Shown here piece by piece: positions 5,362 through 10,740 of a stretch of 10,789 nucleotides of DNA. How positions within the stretch are numbered: the first letter of the stretch is position 1; each line of letters opens with the position of its first letter. The notes below the pieces were generated by a model, which searched no databases, had not been told where the DNA came from, and was given only the letters and a program-made list of their open reading frames with translations. The translations under genes were made by a program, and so were the position numbers. This DNA is from Microcaldota archaeon (GTDB lineage: Archaea; Micrarchaeota; Micrarchaeia; Micrarchaeales; CABMGC01), in contig JAGWHA010000022.1 of NCBI GenBank assembly GCA_028867095.1, forward strand, positions 1 through 10,789. Direction: 5' to 3'.

Positions 5362-6840
5362 ATGATGGTCCAGAAGCCGAAGGCTGCAAAAACAAGCAGG
5401 TTGGATGAGGCGATAGAGGAATACGGTATAGTGAACTCCATTAGGCACACCCAAAGTCTTCTTTTCTGGGACCAGGAAGTGAATATGCCGCCTGGAGGTG
5501 GCGAAGCCAGGGCTAAGGCGATGGGGGATTTGGAGGTTCTGGCCAAAAAAGAACTCCTTGGCATCAGCCCAAAAATAAAGTATCTGAAGGGAAGAAATCC
5601 GTTTGAAAGGGGAATGATCAAGGAGTTTAGATCCGAAATCGAGTACATGAGGCGTATACCTGATGAGCTGCTGAGGGAAATGGAAGCGCACAGCTCAAGA
5701 AGCTTGGGGGTCTGGAGAATTGCAAAGGAGAAAGACGACTTCAAGAGGGTACAGCCGTATCTGCAGAAAATGGTTGAGATGAAGATTAGGGTAACGGACC
5801 ACTTGGGATACGATGGCCATCCTTACAATGGGCTGCTTGACCTCTTTGAGCACGAGATGACGGTTAAGGAGGTGGACCGAATGTTTGGCGACCTTCTCCC
5901 GAGATTAGAGCAGATCAAAAGAGATACACGGATAGGAGCGGAGCACGCCCTGGAAAATCTCGAGTACTCCAAAAGCGACATGAGGAAGCTGACCAGGGAG
6001 CTTGAAAGAATGCTCAAAATCCCTAGGAACGCCTTTAGGAGCGACGTATCTGCGCACCCTTTCTCGATACCGCTGGATCTAAGGGACATAAGGATAACCA
6101 CTACTTTCGAGGCGCGCAACTTCAAGAACAGTTTCTTTGACAGCTTCCACGAATTCGGGCATGCGCTCTACAGCCTGCAGAAGGACCCAAGGCTCAGGGC
6201 CACTCCTGCCGGTGATTCTGCTTCGTTTGGGTTTGAGGAGTCGCAATCAAGGTTCTGGGAGAATATAGTCGGCCACAGCATGGGCTTCATCAAGGTGATG
6301 CAGCCGCTCTTTGAAAAATACCTCAAAGTGAAGGACTCTCCAAGTGAGATATACAAGTACTTCAACTTGCTAAAACACGACGCGGTAATAAGGATGGCTT
6401 CCAATGAGCTGGAGTACGATTCGCACATTGCAATGCGTTATGAAATTGAGAAGGGGCTAATCGCTGGGGAGATAAAGGTTTCTGAGCTTCCGGAAGTTTG
6501 GAACGAGCACATGCTCAGATATATTGGGATAATTCCGGTCAACGACCGAGACGGGGTGCTTCAGGACATGCACTGGTACGGTGGCGATTTCGGATATTTC
6601 TCCACATACACTTATGGAAATATCATATCGGGGATGATCTGGAAGAAATTCGGAAACCTTGATGAACTGATTGAGCAGAAGAAATTCGATTACATTAGGA
6701 AGACGCTTGGGGAACAGATACACAGGCATGGATCACTATACGACCCGAGGGAACTTCTGGAGATGAATTTTGGAAAGAGCTATGACCAGGGAGACTACAT
6801 AGAATACCTTGAGCACAAGTACCTAAGGCGCGCCGAGTAA
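5362..6840 (+). CDS. Thermostable-type carboxypeptidase, peptidase family M32
   Basis: The 492-residue protein is a full-length M32 (carboxypeptidase Taq) metallopeptidase. These cytosolic, mostly helical enzymes remove C-terminal residues from peptides. Family signatures appear in order: FWDQEVNMPPGG (35-46), HPFS (232-235), the zinc motif H263-E-F-G-H267 with catalytic E264, the third-ligand region EESQSRFWEN (292-301, ligand E293), and a C-terminal DGVLQDMHWYGGDFGYFSTY (396-415 region). In most relatives I know, the residue before the third zinc ligand is His (HESQ); here it is Glu (E292). All direct zinc ligands and the catalytic Glu are present, so activity is likely retained. Two adjacent ATGs (5362 and 5365) are possible starts; the TATA spacing fits either. 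The gene is probably monocistronic, since the next gene has its own TATA box. Confidence 0.95.
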   Translation: MMVQKPKAAKTSRLDEAIEEYGIVNSIRHTQSLLFWDQEVNMPPGGGEARAKAMGDLEVLAKKELLGISPKIKYLKGRNPFERGMIKEFRSEIEYMRRIPDELLREMEAHSSRSLGVWRIAKEKDDFKRVQPYLQKMVEMKIRVTDHLGYDGHPYNGLLDLFEHEMTVKEVDRMFGDLLPRLEQIKRDTRIGAEHALENLEYSKSDMRKLTRELERMLKIPRNAFRSDVSAHPFSIPLDLRDIRITTTFEARNFKNSFFDSFHEFGHALYSLQKDPRLRATPAGDSASFGFEESQSRFWENIVGHSMGFIKVMQPLFEKYLKVKDSPSEIYKYFNLLKHDAVIRMASNELEYDSHIAMRYEIEKGLIAGEIKVSELPEVWNEHMLRYIGIIPVNDRDGVLQDMHWYGGDFGYFSTYTYGNIISGMIWKKFGNLDELIEQKKFDYIRKTLGEQIHRHGSLYDPRELLEMNFGKSYDQGDYIEYLEHKYLRRAE

Positions 6841-6863
6841 GGCAAACAAAAGATGAGAATGGC

Positions 6864-6873
6864 TTATAAAATA
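6864..6873 (+). promoter_or_regulatory. TATA box of the 244-residue gene
   Basis: TTATAAAATA is centred 30 nt before the ATG at 6898, in the 57-bp gap after the carboxypeptidase stop. The same GCTTATAAAA core occurs before the M32 gene (5325-5334), so the two adjacent genes have near-identical promoters. Confidence 0.75.
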
Positions 6874-6897
6874 TGATTTAGAGAGAGCGTTGATTGA

Positions 6898-7632
6898 ATG
6901 GAACTTTTTAGGAGAGGGCAAAAGGATTATGAGACAGGAGTCAGGACCATGAAGGGGAACATCACTGCGGCAAACACGAATCTAGAAATCGCTAATAGGA
7001 TCCAAACTGAGAAGTTTGACAAGGTCCCAATGGATCACGCGATAGACAATGTGCACAGGCTAATTGAACACAACAAGTATAATCTGGTGCTCCGGGACAG
7101 GGTCATACAGGATATTGAGAAGTTCCAGCTGATAAAGGACGCGGCGGAGGTTGCTGCGGCGAAGAGCGCGCAGTACACCCTTGCAAAGGCAAGGGGCCAG
7201 TACATTCGGGCCATAGAGACGCAGCTTTCATTTGGCAGCCTTGATATGGTGATAGTAAGGAAGATGCTTGACATAGAGCTTAAGCGATTTGAGATGGAGA
7301 AGCTATCGCTTGAAAAGCTCGAAAGGATCAGAGAGGCGGGTATACTGCATGATGACGGAAGCTTCCTGGTCTATTACGCATGGTCTGAGTATTGGGACGA
7401 AAAAAAGCGCGAGATAAGAAGGGAGTCGGACAGCCACAATTTTACCCCGTTTGACGTTATTCTCCGAAAAGGAAGAAACATAATCGCGGTTAAGAATGAC
7501 ATAAGGAGAATTAGCGACATCAGAGAAGAGACGGAAAAGGAGGACATGGCCAAAACCCTGGACATGCTTGAGAGGGAATTTGGCATCTCCGATATCGAGA
7601 AGGCAATAATAGTATTTTCGACATTCCAGTAA
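6898..7632 (+). CDS. Hypothetical helical (coiled-coil-like) protein, 244 aa
   Basis: I do not recognise this protein. Residues 1-140 look almost entirely helical, rich in Lys, Glu, Arg, Ala and Leu, with heptad-like hydrophobic spacing. An Ala-rich segment (KDAAEVAAAKSAQYTLAKAR) lies near residues 80-99, and KRFEMEKLSLEKLERIREAG near 129-148. A shorter, more globular part follows with an aromatic patch (FLVYYAWSEYWDE, about 156-168), then a strand-like DVILRKGRNIIAVKNDIRRI and a C-terminal helix. No signal peptide, membrane segment or metal motif is seen. A filament, membrane-remodelling or scaffold role is conceivable from the architecture, but nothing specific supports one. It has its own TATA box and a near-leaderless ATG. 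Its stop codon directly abuts the stop of the convergent PH-like gene. Confidence 0.8.
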   Translation: MELFRRGQKDYETGVRTMKGNITAANTNLEIANRIQTEKFDKVPMDHAIDNVHRLIEHNKYNLVLRDRVIQDIEKFQLIKDAAEVAAAKSAQYTLAKARGQYIRAIETQLSFGSLDMVIVRKMLDIELKRFEMEKLSLEKLERIREAGILHDDGSFLVYYAWSEYWDEKKREIRRESDSHNFTPFDVILRKGRNIIAVKNDIRRISDIREETEKEDMAKTLDMLEREFGISDIEKAIIVFSTFQ

Positions 7633-8004
7633 TCAGAACTGGGTGTCGACCTTTTTTCTTATCGCATCCCTTATCAGCTTGAGGGAGGCATCCTTGTCTG
7701 CGACCTGAAACACGATCCTGCTGTAGAACTCGTCCTTTAGGTAGACGCTCACGCACTTGTCAGGGTCGCGCATAAGATAGAACTTCCAACCTGTACTCTT
7801 CCACCTGTACTTTCCCTCCTTCATCATGTAGGGTAGGGCCGTCCCGCCAATCCTGAGCCCGCTTATCGATTCTCCCTCCTCTGTGGTGACTTTGGTTATG
7901 TGCTTTAGCGGAATTGTCAGCCTTCTCTTAAGCGAGAGGATGATGTCCCATCCAAAGATCTCGAAAACGGCATTGCCTTTTTCTATCCTTATCTTCCCAG
8001 CCAA
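7633..8004 (-). CDS. PH-like-domain small protein, 123 aa
   Basis: The whole 123-residue protein resembles a small prokaryotic PH-like fold. Strands include AVFEIFGWDIILSLKRRLTI and IPLKHITKV, followed by a glycine-rich turn region (SGLRIGGTALP), two more strands (WKFYLMRD, CVSVYLKD), RIVFQVAD, and a final helix SLKLIRDAIRKKV. This order matches bacterial PH-domain proteins of unknown role with pattern GW..I..L+R...IPL..I. The function is unknown; binding a ligand, lipid or protein partner is only an inference. The start is TTG at 8004: an in-frame stop lies just upstream, the next Met is about residue 60, and a strong SD sits 5 nt before the TTG. It is convergent with the helical 244-residue gene, with no bases between the two stops. 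Confidence 0.75.
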   Translation of the reverse strand: MAGKIRIEKGNAVFEIFGWDIILSLKRRLTIPLKHITKVTTEEGESISGLRIGGTALPYMMKEGKYRWKSTGWKFYLMRDPDKCVSVYLKDEFYSRIVFQVADKDASLKLIRDAIRKKVDTQF

Positions 8005-8009
8005 ATAAT

Positions 8010-8014
8010 CCTCC
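8010..8014 (-). promoter_or_regulatory. Strong Shine-Dalgarno deciding the TTG start of the PH-like gene
   Basis: On the minus strand GGAGG lies 5 nt before TTG at 8004. The surrounding purine run (8010-8023) contains a second GGAGG copy. It supports TTG as the start because no in-frame ATG exists within the plausible N-terminus. Confidence 0.7.
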
Positions 8015-8036
8015 CCTCCGCCTCATTTTAAAGTGA

Positions 8037-8045
8037 TTTAAATAT
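8037..8045 (+). promoter_or_regulatory. TATA box of tRNA-Lys, possibly shared with the PH-like gene
   Basis: TTTAAATAT is centred 29 nt before the tRNA-Lys 5' end, which places transcription start a few nucleotides upstream of the mature tRNA. Its TTTAAA core is palindromic. Read on the minus strand it lies 37 nt before the TTG at 8004, so one element may direct both. A second minus-strand candidate is the AT run near 8055-8063, which would give a leader long enough to include the SD. Confidence 0.6.
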
Positions 8046-8069
8046 TGTGCCTGCTATTATTTATCCAGT

Positions 8070-8144
8070 GGGTCTGTAACTCAGCTTGGCCAGAGTGGGA
8101 GGCTTTTAACCTCTAAGTCGGGGGTTCAAATCCCTCCAGGCCCA
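8070..8144 (+). tRNA. tRNA-Lys (anticodon UUU), CCA not encoded
   Basis: The cloverleaf is complete. The acceptor GGGTCTG (8070-8076) pairs with CAGGCCC (8137-8143), with one G-U pair. The D stem is ACTC/GAGT (8079-8082 with 8093-8096). The anticodon stem is GGAGG/CCTCT (8098-8102 with 8110-8114) around the loop CTTTTAA, giving anticodon TTT at 8105-8107. The T stem, 8120-8124 with 8132-8136, encloses TTCAAAT. The discriminator is A8144. The bases that follow are CAT, so CCA must be added after transcription, unlike tRNA-Asn in this window. There is no intron. It lies 45 nt upstream of the gene for its own aminoacyl-tRNA synthetase. Confidence 0.96.
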
Positions 8145-8153
8145 CATACTCAC

Positions 8154-8162
8154 ATTTTTATT
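8154..8162 (+). promoter_or_regulatory. Combined tRNA-Lys T-run terminator and lysS TATA-like box
   Basis: ATTTTTATT follows the tRNA-Lys 3' end by 9 nt. Its five Ts (8155-8159) could act as an archaeal T-run terminator for the tRNA. The same element is centred 32 nt before ATG 8190, the standard promoter spacing here, so it may also be the lysS TATA box. Confidence 0.5.
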
Positions 8163-8189
8163 GTTTGATTGCCCCGTATATGTGCTGAG

Positions 8190-9647
8190 ATGGATAAGAT
8201 AAAGCTTGAGAAGATGAACGCGCTTAGGGCGCTAAAGATCGACCCCTACCCCTACTCCTACGACCAGACGCACCACGCGCAGCAGATAAAGGATGATTTT
8301 GAGAAGCTTGAAGGCAAGGGCGCAAGCGTTGCTGGAAGGGTAACGGGTATGAGGGCGATGGGAAAGCTCTACTTCATCGACCTGCTGGACGGATCGGGGA
8401 AGATACAGCTGATCGTGAAGAGCGACGACGTTGACGCAAAGTCCTCAAAGGTGCTCTCGCACCTTGACATCGGAGACATAGTAGGCGCGAAGGGCAGGAT
8501 AGGGAAAAGCAAGAGGGGGGAGGTGAGTATCGAGGTCACAGTGATCGAGATGCTTGCAAAGTCGCTGCTCTTCTTGCCCGAGAAGTTCCACGGCCTAACG
8601 GATGTGGAGATAAGGTACAGAAAGAAGTACCTCGACCTAATCATGAACCACGAGAACAGGAAGATATTCGTCAGGCGCGCGCAGATAATAAAGTACATTC
8701 GGAACTTCCTTGACGAGCGCAGCTTCCTCGAGGTCGACACCCCGACGCTTCAGGCAATCTACGGAGGCGCTTCCGCAAAGCCGTTTGTCACCCACCACAA
8801 CTACCTCAACACCGACCTCTACCTTAGGATCGCAGACGAGCTCTACCTGAAGAGGCTGATAATCGGCGGCATCGAGAGGGTGTATGAATTTGCAAAGGAC
8901 TTTCGAAACGAAGCGGTTGATGCAACCCACAATCCGGAGTTCACGCAGCTTGAGTTCTACCAGTCCTATGCGGACTATGAGGAGTTCGCAAAGCTAATCG
9001 AGGAGATGCTCTCCGGACTTGTAAAAAAGCTCTTCGGAACCCATGAGATAGAGTACCAAGGCAAGAAAATAAGCTTCAAGACCCCTTTCAGGCGGGTCTA
9101 CCTTGTAGAGGAGATAAAGAAGAGGTCTGGGATTGACATTTCAAAGATGGATGACGCTACTGCGGCGAAGATTGCAAAGAAGGAGGAGCTCGACATCCCG
9201 ATGAAGAATGCGATACACGTCGCGGACGCGCTCTTTGACAAGTACGTCCAGCCTGAGCTGATTAACCCGACACTGGTTATGGATTTCCCATCCTACATGT
9301 GCCCGCTCACAAAGGACAAGCGGGGCAACGAGAAGCTCAGCGAGAGATTCGAGATGTTCATCGCCGGAAAGGAGCTCGGCAACTGCTACTCGGAGCTCAC
9401 CGACCCTGTAGAGCAGAGGAAGAAATTTGAGCAGCAGGACGAGGAGCGAAAGAACGGCGACACAGAGGCTCCGCCTGTGGACGAGGACTTCCTTGAGGCG
9501 ATCGAGTACGGGATGCCTCCGCTGGCAGGCATGGGGGTTGGGATAGACAGGCTTGTCATGATCCTCTCGGACCTCTCGTCAATCAAGGAAGCAATACTCT
9601 TCCCTACAGTAAAACCTGAGAAGCCGAAGAAGGAGAAGTCAGATTAG
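8190..9647 (+). CDS. lysS: Lysyl-tRNA synthetase, class II
   Basis: The 485-residue protein charges tRNA-Lys with lysine using ATP. An N-terminal helix (KLEKMNALRALKIDPYP) leads into an OB-fold anticodon-binding domain (about 45-125, AGRVTGMRAMGKLYFIDL). The class II core follows, with motif 1 around FLEVDTPTLQ (179-188), motif 2 FRNEAVDATHNPEFTQLEFY (238-257) and motif 3 GMGVGIDRLVM (447-457). GGASAKPF, DLYLRIADELYLKRL and EYGMPPLAG mark it as LysRS rather than AspRS/AsnRS. Its length is close to bacterial LysS (about 500). An in-frame TTG at 8169 would add seven residues, but it sits just beyond the TATA-like element, so ATG 8190 is chosen. A Lys/Glu-rich tail ends the protein. The last 9 bp overlap the convergent TFB gene. 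Many archaea use the unrelated class I enzyme; nothing of it is seen here. Confidence 0.96.
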   Translation: MDKIKLEKMNALRALKIDPYPYSYDQTHHAQQIKDDFEKLEGKGASVAGRVTGMRAMGKLYFIDLLDGSGKIQLIVKSDDVDAKSSKVLSHLDIGDIVGAKGRIGKSKRGEVSIEVTVIEMLAKSLLFLPEKFHGLTDVEIRYRKKYLDLIMNHENRKIFVRRAQIIKYIRNFLDERSFLEVDTPTLQAIYGGASAKPFVTHHNYLNTDLYLRIADELYLKRLIIGGIERVYEFAKDFRNEAVDATHNPEFTQLEFYQSYADYEEFAKLIEEMLSGLVKKLFGTHEIEYQGKKISFKTPFRRVYLVEEIKKRSGIDISKMDDATAAKIAKKEELDIPMKNAIHVADALFDKYVQPELINPTLVMDFPSYMCPLTKDKRGNEKLSERFEMFIAGKELGNCYSELTDPVEQRKKFEQQDEERKNGDTEAPPVDEDFLEAIEYGMPPLAGMGVGIDRLVMILSDLSSIKEAILFPTVKPEKPKKEKSD

Positions 9648-10565
9648 GTTCTTTGACCTAGCCTCCTTGAATTTCTTGAGATTGTTTCTTATTGTGACTT
9701 CCGTCACTCCGGACGCTGCGGCAATCTCCTTTTGGCTCTTGTATCCGGGGGAATACAGCCGGCATGCAAGGTACAGGGCTGTTGCGCCAATAGAATACGG
9801 GTCGCTTCCCGTCAACTCTTTTTGATTTTCGCGGATAAGCTTTATTGCACTTCTTGAGATTGACTCTGGAATCTTGAGCTTGCTTGCGATTTGGGAGATG
9901 CATGTAACCGGGTCTTGGGTCGGGATCTTAGCGTATCTCTCTGTCTGCGCATCCAGCCCTTTCCAGTCGAGCTTCGCCCTCAACATGATGCGGTATGCCT
10001 TGCTCAGCGGCTTTAGCTGAACTCCTGCAATCTCGGCGATCTCGGTGAGCTTTTTGGGAATCCCGTTCTCCCTGCACGCCATGTAAGCGCTTGCTGCCAC
10101 CACCACCTCCAGGCTCCTGCCCCTTACCGAAGCGGAACTATTTCTTATCAGCTGCATAACCTCGTCCTTCATATGGTACGATAGATTCAGCTTGTCTGAA
10201 ATTCTGTCCAAAATGATTGAAATGCTCTTTTCGCGCCTGTCCTTTGCGGAGTCGCGGACCACCTTGTAGATATTTAGCCTGTGGAAACTCTGCTTCACAG
10301 TTGTAGAGATTGGCTTGCCGGCAGCGTCCTTTCCGTAAAGCTCGATGATGCTGGTATTTCCCGGCATTATTGGCTTGGAGTGGGAGTCTATGGGGAGCTC
10401 CTGGGACTCTGTGCCTTGCTGTGCAACAAACCCGCATTTCATGCAAACCTTCTCCCCGGTGTTGTTGTCCTCAGTGATCCTGCCCTTGCTGCACTCGGGG
10501 CACTCATCCCCGTCATCCCTGTGGAGGTTGGCAAGGAAGTTCTTCTTCTCGAATTCCTGGGTCAC
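9639..10565 (-). CDS. tfb: Transcription initiation factor B (TFB, archaeal TFIIB)
   Basis: The 308-residue protein recruits RNA polymerase to TBP-TATA complexes. An N-terminal zinc ribbon has C22-P-E-C25 and C41-M-K-C44. The B-reader/linker (about 48-108) follows. The first cyclin-like repeat (about 110-205) contains GRSLEVVVAASAYMACRENG and the second (about 215-300) SIGATALYLACRLYS. The final helix-turn-helix, SGVTEVTIRNNLKKF, is the BRE-contacting region. The linker is unusual: the Trp/Arg-containing stretch and the GxP...DKGL-type reader typical of archaeal TFBs are replaced by a segment including SKPIMPGNTSIIELYGKD. This could mark a divergent lineage TFB or a specialised paralogue. The start is GTG at 10565; upstream in-frame codons reach a TAA without another start. 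A TATA box lies 36 nt upstream. The 3' end overlaps lysS by 9 bp. Confidence 0.96.
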   Translation of the reverse strand: MTQEFEKKNFLANLHRDDGDECPECSKGRITEDNNTGEKVCMKCGFVAQQGTESQELPIDSHSKPIMPGNTSIIELYGKDAAGKPISTTVKQSFHRLNIYKVVRDSAKDRREKSISIILDRISDKLNLSYHMKDEVMQLIRNSSASVRGRSLEVVVAASAYMACRENGIPKKLTEIAEIAGVQLKPLSKAYRIMLRAKLDWKGLDAQTERYAKIPTQDPVTCISQIASKLKIPESISRSAIKLIRENQKELTGSDPYSIGATALYLACRLYSPGYKSQKEIAAASGVTEVTIRNNLKKFKEARSKNLI

Positions 10566-10597
10566 AAAAGCACCGCATATAACAATTTATTCCCCAT

Positions 10598-10605
10598 ATT
10601 ATAAA
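10598..10605 (-). promoter_or_regulatory. TATA box of tfb
   Basis: On the minus strand it reads TTTATAAT, centred about 36 nt before the GTG at 10565. It predicts a transcription start near 10575 and a leader of about 10 nt with no clear SD. Confidence 0.65.
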
Positions 10606-10681
10606 GGTAGGCTCTGGGTTTGTTTTCCAGTCTCTGCCATATTAGTGGAAGGGCTATGAATGTTTTAAATACCTATTGCAC

Positions 10682-10693
10682 CAATATATATTG
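10682..10693. promoter_or_regulatory. Perfect 12-bp AT-rich palindrome in the tfb/tRNA intergenic region
   Basis: CAATATATATTG is a perfect inverted repeat between the tfb promoter and the tRNA promoter. It could be a regulator-binding site or a bidirectional TATA element. A second TATA-like motif (TTTAAATA, 10664-10671) is centred 20 nt to its left with no gene at the expected distance. The rest of the gap 10606-10740 shows no convincing ORF; a 13-codon frame from ATG 10656 is not supported. Confidence 0.35.
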
Positions 10694-10706
10694 CTAAATC
10701 TGTTAG

Positions 10707-10715
10707 CTTTTTAAG
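10707..10715 (+). promoter_or_regulatory. TATA-like box of the right-edge tRNA
   Basis: CTTTTTAAG is centred 30 nt before the tRNA 5' end at 10741, matching the 29-nt spacing for tRNA-Lys. The agreement supports the tRNA assignment. Confidence 0.5.
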
Positions 10716-10740
10716 AGTGCTGAATTATATTTAGTAGCAT

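Noticed and set aside
8169..8189. Longer lysS start at TTG 8169
   Set aside because: It lies too close to the TATA-like element for transcription to include it, TTG is a weaker start, and ATG 8190 sits at the standard 32-nt spacing and the family's usual N-terminus.
10656..10697. Thirteen-codon ORF from ATG 10656 in the tfb/tRNA gap
   Set aside because: It is very short, Cys/Asn/Tyr-rich as expected from AT-rich noncoding sequence, and has no SD or correctly spaced TATA box.
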